Below are positions 15,960-24,896 of a stretch of 64,000 nt of DNA, piece by piece (the first letter of the stretch is position 1; the number at the start of each line of letters is the position of its first letter). This stretch comes from Streptomyces tauricus. GTDB lineage: Bacteria; Actinomycetota; Actinomycetes; Streptomycetales; Streptomycetaceae. The stretch covers positions 1-64,000 of the forward strand of contig NZ_BMVY01000038.1 of NCBI RefSeq assembly GCF_014650955.1, read 5' to 3'. The notes beneath the pieces are model-generated. The model was not told where the DNA came from. It saw only the letters and a list, made by a program, of their open reading frames with translations, and made no database searches. The position numbers and the translations under genes are program-made.

Positions 15960-18152
15960 GTGCGCAGAGGGCTCCACGGCCAGGGGGCGCTGTTCGACAC
16001 GGAACCGCCCGGCCTCGCCGCACGGCTCGTCGGCCTGCGCCCGTTCCAGCACGGGTCCAGTCCCTGCGAACACCCGAAGGAGATCCCCTTCGTGGTGTTC
16101 GCCGGGCCCCGCGGGATCGGCAGGAGCGCGGTGCTGGCGGAGCTGCGGGCCGCGTACGAGGGCCGGACGCCCCTCGCGCTGATCGACTGCGAGGCGGAGA
16201 GGTTCGCGCACCCTCCGGCGGGTCGGCCGCACGAGGTCTGGTCGCCCCTGTCCCAGGCGCTGGTGACGATCGCCGAGCAGCTCGCGGAGCCGGTGGCCGA
16301 CGCGGGCCGGATTCGGTTCCCGCGGCTCGCGGCGGGCCTGCTGGCCGTGGCGGCGGGCGGCTGGAACGACCGTGACGTGCCCCGCATCCGCCGGGAGGCC
16401 GAACGGATCCTGCTGCTGAACGACACGGGTTCCTGGGTCGGCGGACAGACGAGCCGCTGGGTCGGCCGGGTCTCGGCCCGCCTCACCGACCCGCTCACCG
16501 GCCCACTGCCGGGTACGGGTCCGGTGGTCGAGCCGGTCGTCGAGGCCGTCCTGGAAACGTTCTCCGAGGGGGTCTCGCCCACGCACCGCCGGCTGCGCAA
16601 GGCCGCCGCCTGGTACCGCGACCACCCGAACGCCGACGGCAACCCCAAGCTCGGACTCCTCCTGCTGTCGGGGCACTTCAGGGCGGGCGGCGACCCCCGC
16701 ACCCACGCCGAGGGCCATCTCGTACGGGCCCTGCTGGCCGATCTCGACGACGCGTACGGCGGCTCGTTGCCGCGCGGGCACCGGCCGGGGCGGCCGGTGG
16801 TCCTCGTCGACAACGCGCAGACCGCGCCGGGAATCGGGCTGATCGGAGCGGTCCTGCGGGACCGGGCCGAAGGCATCGCCGACCGGGTGGCGTTCTTCGC
16901 CGGTCTGCGCGGGCACGGCCATCCGGCCCTGCGCAACGCGACCCGCGGCGCCCTGTCCGAGCTGGCCCGCACGAGCGGCTGGGAGCCCGGCGGTACGGCC
17001 TCGTCGCGGGCGCTGCTCGTACGGCTGTCACCGCTGTCCCCCGACGACACGCCACGCGTCGTGGAGGCGGCCTGCCGGGGTCTGGCCGTGCCGTCCCGGC
17101 TCCCGGGCGCCGCCCACCGGCTGACCGGCGGCAGCCCGCTCGGTACGACGCTGTTCGCCGAGTCGGCCCGGCAGAACCTGCCCCGGGGCGCGGGCGCACC
17201 CGGTGAACTGCTCACCGCGGACCTCGTACCACCGGAGAAGTACGACGGGCGCGAGGCGTGCGAGGCGCACAAGGGACACGGGGTGCACAAGGGGCACAAG
17301 GGCCACGAGGGGCACGGCGGCCGTCCCGCCTACCGTGAGCTTCTCGACCGGCTGGTGCCGGACGGCCGCCGGGACGAGCTGGCGCTGCTGGCCGTGGCCC
17401 ACGACCGCGAGTCGGCGTGCGCGCTGGCCGCGGCCCGGCTCCCCGGCGACTTCGGCGCGGTGGGGGTACTGGCCCTGGAGGCGCGGCTCGCCGAGGAGGG
17501 CCTGCCCCCGGTCCCCGGCCAGTTCGTCGGCGACCCGTTCCTGCGGGCACTGCTGCTGCTGGAACTGCACCGCAGGGAGCCGGACCACCGCACCTGGAAG
17601 GCCGCCCACCGCACACTCGTCGCCCACTACACGGACATCCCGGGAGCGCCCGACGGGCCGGGGTCGGCGGAGCAGCGCGTCCTCTACCGGCTGCACCACG
17701 AACTCGCCCTCGGCGCCGCCGAACCGGCCGTCACGTATCTGCGCGACACCTTCCCCCGTAAGGACACGAAGGCGTGGCTGCGGGCGCTGGTGTTCCTCGC
17801 GTCGGCGCCGTACCACCCCGCGCCCGTCCCGGACGGCTACGGCGGCGCCGCGTCCGACGCCCGCACCGGGGTCGCGCTCGGCCGCGTCGGCACCGGCCCG
17901 CCACCGCCGGAGGGCGCGGACACCGCCCTGCACCTGCGGATACGCCGACTCCTGTACGGGGTCTGGCAGGTGACCGACCCGCTGGCGCTGCCCGACCCGG
18001 TGGTCGCCGAGCGGCTGCGGTCCGAGCTGGAGCATCTGTCGCGGCTGCGGTCCACGGACGTGGAGCCGCTGCTGCGGGCCTCCGTGCACTGGCCCGAGGA
18101 CGCCCTGTCCGGCCGCCCGCTGCGGCTCGGCCGGACCGCGTCCCGGCCCTGA
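15960..18152 (+). CDS. Large P-loop NTPase with His-rich insert, function unknown
   Basis: 730 residues from GTG 15960, with ribosome site GGGGGAG. Walker A is FAGPRGIGRSAVLAEL (about residues 47-62) and a Walker B-like strand is RPVVLVDNAQTA (about residues 277-288). The layout (NTPase core, then an alpha-helical C-terminal half) resembles STAND-type or AAA ATPases of actinobacteria. Near residues 431-453 lies a run of GH/KGH repeats (EAHKGHGVHKGHKGHEGHGG), encoded by imperfect tandem repeats and likely variable in length; it could bind metal. The gene stands alone between the oxygenase and the convergent ccsB. I cannot assign a role. Confidence 0.85.
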   Translation: MRRGLHGQGALFDTEPPGLAARLVGLRPFQHGSSPCEHPKEIPFVVFAGPRGIGRSAVLAELRAAYEGRTPLALIDCEAERFAHPPAGRPHEVWSPLSQALVTIAEQLAEPVADAGRIRFPRLAAGLLAVAAGGWNDRDVPRIRREAERILLLNDTGSWVGGQTSRWVGRVSARLTDPLTGPLPGTGPVVEPVVEAVLETFSEGVSPTHRRLRKAAAWYRDHPNADGNPKLGLLLLSGHFRAGGDPRTHAEGHLVRALLADLDDAYGGSLPRGHRPGRPVVLVDNAQTAPGIGLIGAVLRDRAEGIADRVAFFAGLRGHGHPALRNATRGALSELARTSGWEPGGTASSRALLVRLSPLSPDDTPRVVEAACRGLAVPSRLPGAAHRLTGGSPLGTTLFAESARQNLPRGAGAPGELLTADLVPPEKYDGREACEAHKGHGVHKGHKGHEGHGGRPAYRELLDRLVPDGRRDELALLAVAHDRESACALAAARLPGDFGAVGVLALEARLAEEGLPPVPGQFVGDPFLRALLLLELHRREPDHRTWKAAHRTLVAHYTDIPGAPDGPGSAEQRVLYRLHHELALGAAEPAVTYLRDTFPRKDTKAWLRALVFLASAPYHPAPVPDGYGGAASDARTGVALGRVGTGPPPPEGADTALHLRIRRLLYGVWQVTDPLALPDPVVAERLRSELEHLSRLRSTDVEPLLRASVHWPEDALSGRPLRLGRTASRP

Positions 18153-19274
18153 CTAGACCCCGGCGTAGGAGTGCTTGCCGGTGACGAAGATGTTGACCCC
18201 GTAGTAGTTGAACAGCCAGCAGGCGAAGGCGGCGAGCGCGATGTACGCGGCCTTGCGGCCCTTCCAGCCGGCCGTGGCACGGGCGTGCAGATAGCAGGCG
18301 TAGGCGACCCAGGTGATGAACGACCAGGTCTCCTTGGGGTCCCAGCCCCAGTAGCGGCCCCACGCGTCGCCCGCCCAGATCGCGCCGGCGATGATCGTGA
18401 ACGTCCACAGCGGGAAGACGGCGGCGTTCACGCGGTACGAGAACTTGTCGAGCGACGCCGAGGCGGGCAGCCGCTCCAGCACGGAGGTCGCGAACCGGCC
18501 GGGCTTGCCGCCGGTCGCGAGCTTGTTCTCGTAGCTGTCCTTGAAGAGGTAGAGGATCGTGCCGACCGCGCCCACGTAGAAGACCGCGCCGCAGAAGATC
18601 GCCGTGGAGACGTGGATGTACAGCCAGTACGAGTGGAGCGCGGGCACCAGCTGGTCGCTCGCCGTGTACAGGACGGTGACGGCGAGGCCGAGGTCCAGCA
18701 GGACCGTGGTGACCAGGAAGAGGCCCATCCAGCGGACGTTCTTCTTCATCGCGAGCAGCGCGAGGTACACACCGACGGCGACGGTGGAGAAGGTGATGTT
18801 GAACTCGTACATGTTGCCCCACGGCGCCCGCTGCACCGACAGGGCGCGGGCGAGCACACCGCCGAACGCGATGAGGAACGCGAGCACGGTGAGGGAGATG
18901 GCGATCCGGCCGTACAGGTCGCCCTGTACGTCCCCGCCGTGCGCGCCGGGCCCGTCCGGTACGTCCCGGGCGCCGGCCGCGGCCCGTGTGACGACCTTGG
19001 GCCGCTCCAGCACGGCGGTGCCGCCCGCGTTCTGCACGGTGACCGCCGGGGCGGCCGTCTTCTTGCCCTCCTTGTCGGCGGTCAGCGCGGCGGCCGTACG
19101 GCCGACCTTGCTGCGGCTGCCGAGGAGCCATTCGGCGATGTACGCGAAGAAGGCCAGCGTGTAGACGGCCATCGCGGAGTAGATCAGCGTGTTGCTGACG
19201 TTCGCGAGGTGCTCGTTGGTCGCGGCGGCCAGATCGGTCGCGGCGGAGAGGTCGGTCGCGGCGGCGAGCGTCAC
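18153..19274 (-). CDS. ccsB: Cytochrome c biogenesis protein CcsB/CcsA (heme handling)
   Basis: 373 residues. Multiple membrane spans and the heme-handling signature WGRYWGWDPKETWSF (C-terminal half) define the CcsA/ResC family, which presents heme to apocytochrome c on the outer face of the membrane. The N-terminus has a repeated ATDLSAATDLAAATN stretch. Its GTG start overlaps the resB stop (GTGA). Last gene of a four-gene System II set. Confidence 0.95.
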   Translation of the reverse strand: MTLAAATDLSAATDLAAATNEHLANVSNTLIYSAMAVYTLAFFAYIAEWLLGSRSKVGRTAAALTADKEGKKTAAPAVTVQNAGGTAVLERPKVVTRAAAGARDVPDGPGAHGGDVQGDLYGRIAISLTVLAFLIAFGGVLARALSVQRAPWGNMYEFNITFSTVAVGVYLALLAMKKNVRWMGLFLVTTVLLDLGLAVTVLYTASDQLVPALHSYWLYIHVSTAIFCGAVFYVGAVGTILYLFKDSYENKLATGGKPGRFATSVLERLPASASLDKFSYRVNAAVFPLWTFTIIAGAIWAGDAWGRYWGWDPKETWSFITWVAYACYLHARATAGWKGRKAAYIALAAFACWLFNYYGVNIFVTGKHSYAGV

Positions 19275-21100
19275 TTCGTCTCAGCCCCTTCGGCAGGTAC
19301 GGCGGGAGGTTCGGGGGTGGGGGGCTCGTTCTGGGGCTGGTCCGGGGTGTCGGGTACGCCCGGCGCCATGTCGTACAGCCGGCCGGCCAGGACGCCCAGT
19401 TCCTCGGGGACCTTGGCGGACTCGCTGCGGCCGAGGCCCGCCATCTCGACGACCGTGACACCGTCGGGGCCGGTCACGGCCCGCACCCAGACGCGGCGGC
19501 GCTGGATGAAGAGGGAGGCGGCGAGGCCGAAGATGGCGCCGAAGGCACCGGCGAGGGCCCAGCCCGCGCCGGGCTGACGGGTGACCTGGAAGTTCGCCCA
19601 CTCCTTGACGCCCTTCTCGAAGGTGATCGAGCCGGCGCCGTTCGGGAGCCGCATGGTCTCGCCGGGCTTCAGGTTCTCCCGCAGCTGCTCGCCCTTGGAG
19701 TTCTTGAACTCTTTCATGTTCTTCTTCTCAAGCTGGTACACGCTCTGCGGCAGGCCCGCGTCGACCCCGAGGTCGCCGTGGTACGCCGCCAGGTTCAGCA
19801 CCGGGTTCAGCAGGGCGGGGAACTGCGAGACCACCGCGGTGCCGTCGCCGCCGTACGCCGGGAGGAAGAACGCCTGGAAGCCGAGCTGCTCCTGCTTGCC
19901 CTTGGCGTCCTGGTAGCCGTCCATGACCTTGATCGCGCCGGTCGAGGTGACGTTCGAGTCGAGCGGCAGCAGCGGCACGGCCTGCTGGTAGACGATGTCG
20001 CCCTTGCCGTCCCGGACGGTGACGACGGGCGCGTAGCCGTGGGCGGTGAGGTAGACCTTCGAGTCGTCGATGTCCAGCGGCTCGTTGACCTTGACGGTCT
20101 TCTTCTGTTCCGCGCCGTCCGCGCCCACGCTGTAGTCGACCTTCGCCTGGTACGTGCGGGGCGTGCCCTTGTTGGGGCCCGTCTCCTCGTACGTGCCCTC
20201 GAAGTCCTCCAGGACGAAACTGAACGGCTCCAGGTCGTCGGTGTCGAAGAGGCTGCCGGACTTGAAGTCGTCGTACTGCGTGAGGGTGTTGGCGAAGCCG
20301 TCGCCCTCGACGATCAGCTTGTTGCCCTCGGACTTGAAGAGCTGGCCCCAGGCGAAGGCGACCAGCATCACGATCAGCGCGATGTGGAAGGCGAGGTTGC
20401 CGACCTCGCGGAGGTAGCCCTTCTCGGCGGCGACCGCGTCCCCGTCGAGGTGGGCACGGAAGCGCCGCTTCTTGAGGAGCTTGAGCGCTTCTTCGCGGAC
20501 CTCCTCGGGCCCGGCCTCGGTCCGCCAGGTCGTGTACGCGGGCAGCCGGGTCAGCAGGCGCGGCGCGCGCGGCGGCCGGCCGCGCAGTTGGCCGACGAAC
20601 TGCCAGGTGCGGGGCACGATGCAGCCGATGAGCGAGATGAAAAGCAGGATGTAGATCGCGGAGAACCAGGCGGAGCTGTAGACGTGGAACAGCCCGAGCT
20701 TCTCGTAGATCGGCCCGATCGTGGTGTGCCGGGCCTGGAAGTCGGCCACCTTCGTCTCGTCGGTCCCGGACTGCGGGATCAGCGAGCCGGGAATCGCGCC
20801 GAGGGACAGCAGGAAGAGCAGGATCAGCGCGACCCGCATCGAGGTCAGCTGCCGCCAGATCCAGCGGGCCCAGCCGATGACCTCGCGGCCGGTCCACGCG
20901 AGCCATCCCGTGGCGCCCGGGGTGCGCGCGCCGCCGAAGGAGCCGGGCATGAACGTCTCGCGGGGCGCGGTGGACAACTGGGCCCCGGCGGCGCCGAGAT
21001 CGCCGGCGTCCCGCACGGCGGTGTCACCCGTGCCGTTCCTGTCGCCCCGGTCGCCGTTCCCGCCCTCGGTCCGCACGTCGGTGTCCCGTTTCGTGCTCAT
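19271..21100 (-). CDS. resB: Cytochrome c biogenesis protein ResB (Ccs1)
   Basis: 609 residues. After a soluble N-terminus (about 75 residues), membrane helices near LTSMRVALILLFLLSLGAIPGSLIPQ and YSAWFSAIYILLFISLIGC are typical of ResB/Ccs1. A large extracytoplasmic domain follows a third helix (LAFHIALIVMLVAFAWGQLF), and a final helix lies near FGAIFGLAASLFI. ResB forms the heme-delivery complex with CcsB. The start is 4 bp after the ccdA stop, and the end overlaps ccsB. Confidence 0.95.
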   Translation of the reverse strand: MSTKRDTDVRTEGGNGDRGDRNGTGDTAVRDAGDLGAAGAQLSTAPRETFMPGSFGGARTPGATGWLAWTGREVIGWARWIWRQLTSMRVALILLFLLSLGAIPGSLIPQSGTDETKVADFQARHTTIGPIYEKLGLFHVYSSAWFSAIYILLFISLIGCIVPRTWQFVGQLRGRPPRAPRLLTRLPAYTTWRTEAGPEEVREEALKLLKKRRFRAHLDGDAVAAEKGYLREVGNLAFHIALIVMLVAFAWGQLFKSEGNKLIVEGDGFANTLTQYDDFKSGSLFDTDDLEPFSFVLEDFEGTYEETGPNKGTPRTYQAKVDYSVGADGAEQKKTVKVNEPLDIDDSKVYLTAHGYAPVVTVRDGKGDIVYQQAVPLLPLDSNVTSTGAIKVMDGYQDAKGKQEQLGFQAFFLPAYGGDGTAVVSQFPALLNPVLNLAAYHGDLGVDAGLPQSVYQLEKKNMKEFKNSKGEQLRENLKPGETMRLPNGAGSITFEKGVKEWANFQVTRQPGAGWALAGAFGAIFGLAASLFIQRRRVWVRAVTGPDGVTVVEMAGLGRSESAKVPEELGVLAGRLYDMAPGVPDTPDQPQNEPPTPEPPAVPAEGAETK

Positions 21101-21103
21101 GAA

Positions 21104-21871
21104 TCAGATCCCTACCGTGAAGCCGTCGGACCAGCCCTGCATCTCCTGCACGATGCCGTCCCACGCGCCGGTCAGCAGGAGCAGACCGGTCGCGATCATC
21201 ATTCCGCCGCCGATCCGCATCACCCACACATAGTGGCGCTTGACCCAGCCGAAGGCGCCGAGCGCCTTGCGGAAGGCGACGGCGGCGACGACGAAGGGCA
21301 CGCCCAGACCGACGCAGTACGCGACCGTCAGTATGGCCCCGCGGCCGGCACTCGCCTGGTCGGAGGAGAGCGCGAGCACGGAGGCGAGCGTCGGTCCGAT
21401 GCAGGGCGTCCAGCCGATCCCGAAGAGCGCGCCGAGCAGCGGGGCCCCGACCAGACCGGCGACCGGCCGCCTGTGGAAGCGGAACTCGCGCTGGGTCAGC
21501 CAGGGCATCATCCCCAGGAAGAACACCCCCATGAGGACCATGAGGACGCCGAGCACCTTGGACATCGTGTCCTTGTGCTCCTGGAGGGTGTAGCCGAAGT
21601 AGCCGAAGAGCGCCCCGCCGGAGACGAACACGGCGGTGAAGCCCAGGACGAACAGCGAGGCCCCGGCGACCATCCGCCCGCGCCGCGCCTCGGCGAGGTC
21701 GGTGCCGCTCACTCCCGTGACGTACGAGAGGTAGCCGGGCACGAGGGGCAGTACGCAGGGGGAGAAGAAGGAGACGAGTCCGCCGAGGAGCGCGATCGGG
21801 ATGGCCAGTACCAGCGCCCCGGTGAGGACGGTCTGGTTGGGGTCGGTGCCCGCGGCCACGAGAAGAGACAC
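21104..21871 (-). CDS. ccdA: CcdA-type thiol-disulfide membrane transporter
   Basis: 255 residues with about six spans. Reductant-relay cysteines are in FFSPCVLPLVPGYLSYVTG and in IGWTPCIGPTLASVLAL, the paired Pro-Cys sites of CcdA/DsbD transmembrane domains. It passes electrons from cytoplasmic thioredoxin to outer thioredoxin-like proteins such as the TlpA homologue encoded 6 bp upstream. That keeps the CXXCH motif of apocytochrome c reduced. GTG start. Confidence 0.95.
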   Translation of the reverse strand: MSLLVAAGTDPNQTVLTGALVLAIPIALLGGLVSFFSPCVLPLVPGYLSYVTGVSGTDLAEARRGRMVAGASLFVLGFTAVFVSGGALFGYFGYTLQEHKDTMSKVLGVLMVLMGVFFLGMMPWLTQREFRFHRRPVAGLVGAPLLGALFGIGWTPCIGPTLASVLALSSDQASAGRGAILTVAYCVGLGVPFVVAAVAFRKALGAFGWVKRHYVWVMRIGGGMMIATGLLLLTGAWDGIVQEMQGWSDGFTVGI

Positions 21872-21877
21872 GAGCGG

Positions 21878-22501
21878 TCACTTCTCCGCGAGGATCGGCT
21901 TGAGCATCTTGCGCAGATTGTCCTCGCTGAGCGCGGACAGCGACCGCGAGGCGACCTTCCCGTCCCGGTCGAGGACGAGCGTGGAGGGGATCGTCTGCGG
22001 GTTGAGCGTGCCCTTCTCGAAGCGGAGCATCAGCTTGCCCGTCGGGTCGTACAGACTCGGGTACTCGACGCCGTGCGCCTTCTCGAAGGCGATCGCCGGA
22101 GTGGTGCTCGTGTCCCGGGTGTTGATGCCGACGAACTGCACGCCCTGGTCCTTGAGGTCCTCGGAGACCTTGACGAAGTTCTTGGCCTCCAGGCGGCACG
22201 GGCCGCACCAGGAGCCCCAGACGTTCAGGACGACGATCTTGCCCTTGTAGTCGGCGACGTCGAGCTGCTTGCCGTCGATGGTCCTGCCCGACAGCTCGGG
22301 CGCCTGCGCGCGGCTGCCCTTGTCGACCGTGGCGATGCCGTCGGAGCCGGTGACGAAACCGGTGTCACCCGACCCGCCGGACTTGCCCCCTGATCCGCAC
22401 GCGGACAGGAGCAGCGCCGCGGCGACGGCCGCTCCGGTAGTTGCGGCGGCGCGGCTACGGGTCCGGTCGGTGCGCTGGACGGCACGGCTGGCGGCACTCA
22501 T
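21878..22501 (-). CDS. TlpA/ResA-like thioredoxin lipoprotein
   Basis: 207 residues. Lipoprotein signal with Cys35 (LLLSACGSG), then a TlpA-type thioredoxin fold with active site WGSWCGPCR (Cys99 and Cys102) and the VGINTRDTSTTPAIAFEK insertion seen in ResA/TlpA. It would reduce the heme-binding cysteines of apocytochrome c outside the membrane, taking electrons from CcdA. First of four tightly spaced genes (gaps of 6 and 3 bp, then an overlap). Confidence 0.94.
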   Translation of the reverse strand: MSAASRAVQRTDRTRSRAAATTGAAVAAALLLSACGSGGKSGGSGDTGFVTGSDGIATVDKGSRAQAPELSGRTIDGKQLDVADYKGKIVVLNVWGSWCGPCRLEAKNFVKVSEDLKDQGVQFVGINTRDTSTTPAIAFEKAHGVEYPSLYDPTGKLMLRFEKGTLNPQTIPSTLVLDRDGKVASRSLSALSEDNLRKMLKPILAEK

Positions 22502-22555
22502 GTGAAAAGTTTCGCATGTCCGTTCCGGGGATCTTGCGCACCCCCCTCACGCCGC

Positions 22556-23806
22556 TCAGGCGGCCTGGTGCCGCCCGAGAAACGCGTTCCAGCCACCGGC
22601 CGGCTCCTCCCCCACACCCAGGGTCCGCAGCTTCTCCAGGACGGCCGTGTCCTGCACGTCGAGCCAGTCCACGAACTGGCGGAACGACACCATGCGGACG
22701 TCCTTCTTGCCCGCGATGTGCTTCAGCGCGTTCTCGACGGCGTCCATGTAGATGCCGCCGTTCCACTCCTCGAAGTGGTTGCCGATGAAGAAGGGGGCGC
22801 GGTTCGTCTCGTAGGTACGCGTGAAGCCCGCTATGTACGAGTCGGTCGCCTGCCTGCGCCAGGCCGGGTAGTTGGCGGGCGGGGCCTGGGTGGAGTTGAC
22901 CGACTGGTTCGCGAGGATGTTGTAGTCCATGGAGAGGACCTCGAAGGTGTGCCCGGGGAAGGGCATCGCCTGGAGCGGCAGGTCCCAGACGCCTTCCTTC
23001 TTGCCCGGCCAGACCTGGGTGCCGCCGGGCGAGGAGGCGTCGTAGCGCCAGCCCAGCCCGCGGGCGGTGGGCAGCAGGTTGTCCTGGCCCTTGAGGCAGG
23101 GGGTGCGGCCGCCGACGAGTTCCTTCTCGTAGTCGAAGGGCAACGAGGGCACCTCCTTCTCGCTCCAGCCCGTGTTCGTACGCCACTCCTTGACGAAGCT
23201 CTTCGCCTGGTCGATCTCGCTGCGCCACTGGGCCGGCGTCCAGTTCTCGACCGTGCCGGTGCCGCCGCAGAAGTGGCCGTTGAAGTGGGTGCCTATCTCG
23301 TGCCCGTCGAGCCAGGCCCGGCGCAGGTTCTTCAGCGTCGACTTGATGTGGCTGTCCGTCAGATAACCGATGTCGGACGCGCCCGGCGCGTTGTTCGGCG
23401 GAAGGTACTTCCGCTTTTTCGACTCGGGGAGGAGATAGAGCCCGGAGAGAAAGAACGTCATTCGCGCGTCATGCTCTTCCGAGAGCTTCAGAAATCGCTC
23501 GAAGAGTCCGTTGCCTACGTCTCCCGCGCCGTCCCAGGAAAAGACGACGAACTGCGGCGGGGTTTCGCCGGGTTCAAGGGGCACGGGCTTCTCGGGCTGC
23601 TTCGGCTGCTTGCCGGTGAAGGTGGTGGAGCCGTCACCGAGGGGACGGGCGGGACGGCCGGCACTGCTGTCACCAGGCTTTCCGGAACCACCGACGCCGG
23701 TGGAGCCGCCTCCCAGAGCGGTGCCGCAGCCGGCGATCCCCATGGCGGCCGCGGCTCCGGCCCCGGCTCCCAGGCCCAGCATTCCCCTTCGACTGATGTC
23801 GCGCAT
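22556..23806 (-). CDS. Tat-exported lipoprotein, polysaccharide deacetylase-like
   Basis: 416 residues from ATG 23806, preceded by GGGGACGG; longer in-frame starts lack a site. The leader is a twin-arginine signal (SRRGMLGLGAG) ending in a lipobox (GIAGC). A Ser/Gly/Pro linker leads to a NodB-like domain: VVFSWDGAGD, then MTFFLSGLYLLPE and HEIGTHFNGHFCG, near the places where deacetylases hold metal. The NodB Asp-Asp motif (TFDDG) is replaced by FSWDGAG. It may act on cell-wall or secreted glycans. It lies 54 bp upstream of the tlpA-like gene on the same strand. Activity uncertain. Confidence 0.85.
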   Translation of the reverse strand: MRDISRRGMLGLGAGAGAAAAMGIAGCGTALGGGSTGVGGSGKPGDSSAGRPARPLGDGSTTFTGKQPKQPEKPVPLEPGETPPQFVVFSWDGAGDVGNGLFERFLKLSEEHDARMTFFLSGLYLLPESKKRKYLPPNNAPGASDIGYLTDSHIKSTLKNLRRAWLDGHEIGTHFNGHFCGGTGTVENWTPAQWRSEIDQAKSFVKEWRTNTGWSEKEVPSLPFDYEKELVGGRTPCLKGQDNLLPTARGLGWRYDASSPGGTQVWPGKKEGVWDLPLQAMPFPGHTFEVLSMDYNILANQSVNSTQAPPANYPAWRRQATDSYIAGFTRTYETNRAPFFIGNHFEEWNGGIYMDAVENALKHIAGKKDVRMVSFRQFVDWLDVQDTAVLEKLRTLGVGEEPAGGWNAFLGRHQAA

Positions 23807-23980
23807 TTCCGTCCCCATTCGTCGTGCTCGGCGCCCAAGCAATCTGGACACGTGGTTAGAGGGCACGACGAAGAGGGGGGTTCCCCGACACACTCAGATA
23901 TTTCGGTGACGCTCGGATGGCGAACTTGTGACGAACGCGAGGGAACCGCTCCGCGGTAAGGAACGGGACCACCCGCTGTT

Positions 23981-24172
23981 CGACTGCGGGCCGTAGGGGG
24001 CGAGCCGCGCCCCTAAAGCGGCGGGGCCCGGGGGTACGCCGTTTGACTGCGGGCCCCGTGGAGGTGAACCGCGCAGTTCCCCGCGCCCCTGAAGGGGCGG
24101 GGCCCGGGGGGTCTCGCCTAGGCCCCCCGCCCCCACTTTTGGGCTTTTAGGGGCGCGGGGAACTGCGCAACC
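23981..24172. repeat. Gene-free spacer filled with dispersed repeats
   Basis: The roughly 415-bp spacer before the deacetylase start holds two direct copies of actgcgggcc followed by a gagccgcgcccct/gaaccgcgcagtt segment and gcggggcccgggggt, then an ggggcgcggggaactgcgca copy in forward orientation (24150-24169). No open frame with a start and ribosome site fits the spacer. It may separate the transcript of the histidine phosphatase from the cytochrome genes. Confidence 0.7.
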
Positions 24173-24221
24173 CCACCCCCGCTCACCCGCACCATGCGAA
24201 CAAGCCCAGCCAGCGCAGCGC

Positions 24222-24896
24222 CTACGCGCCGAACGCCTTCGACTTGCCCCGTACCGGCTTGGCGCCGGCCAGCAGGTGCGCGGGTACCAGGTCCCGTGCC
24301 GGCTCCGTGTAGCCCACCGACACGATCTTGTCCCCCCGGTACGTGAACGTCGTCAACGACGCCAACGTGCACTGCCGCTTCCGCGGGTCGTGCCACAGCC
24401 GCCGCCGCTCCACGAAGGACCGCACGATCCAGATCGGCAACTGATGGCTGACGCACACGGCCTCGTGCCCACGCGCCGCGTCCCGCGCCGCGTCCAGCGC
24501 TCCCATCATCCGTACGACCTGCTCCAGATACGGCTCGCCCCAGGACGGCTTGAAGGGGTTGACCAGGTGTTTCCAGTTCTCGGGGTTGCGCAGTGCCCCG
24601 TCCCCGACCCCGAAGGTCTTGCCCTGGAAGACGTTCTCCGCCTCGATCAGCCGCGCGTCGGTCGCGAGGTCGAGACCGTGCGTCTCGGCGACCGGCGTGG
24701 CCGTCTCGCGGGCCCGCTCCAGCGGGGAGGAGACGACGTGCGTGATGTCACGCGGCGCGAGGTGCTCGGCGACCCGCTCGGCCATCCGCTGTCCGAGCTC
24801 GGACAGGTGGTAGCCGGGCAGCCGCCCGTAGAGCAGCCCGTCCGGGTTCTCGACCTCGCCGTGCCGCATCACGTGTACGACGGTGATGTCACTCAT
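24222..24896 (-). CDS. Histidine phosphatase family protein
   Basis: 224 residues from ATG 24896, overlapping the hemL stop (ATGA). The phosphohistidine motif RHGE (VVHVMRHGEVENPDG) is near residue 11, with SSPLERARETA and CVSHQLPIWIV supplying the second Arg and His. This is the phosphoglycerate-mutase-like family. It is coupled to hemL, but no phosphatase step is needed in that pathway, so the substrate is unknown. Often described as a conserved hemL neighbour in streptomycetes. Confidence 0.93.
   Translation of the reverse strand: MSDITVVHVMRHGEVENPDGLLYGRLPGYHLSELGQRMAERVAEHLAPRDITHVVSSPLERARETATPVAETHGLDLATDARLIEAENVFQGKTFGVGDGALRNPENWKHLVNPFKPSWGEPYLEQVVRMMGALDAARDAARGHEAVCVSHQLPIWIVRSFVERRRLWHDPRKRQCTLASLTTFTYRGDKIVSVGYTEPARDLVPAHLLAGAKPVRGKSKAFGA

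Noticed and set aside
15791..17299. 502-codon minus-strand frame
   Set aside because: Antisense to the P-loop NTPase gene, which has a ribosome site, Walker motifs and better codon use.
19778..22393. 871-codon plus-strand frame, the longest in the window
   Set aside because: Lies antisense to resB, ccdA and tlpA, all clearly real; composition (Arg/Glu/Asp/Gly/Val/Leu) marks it as the shadow of a GC3-rich strand.
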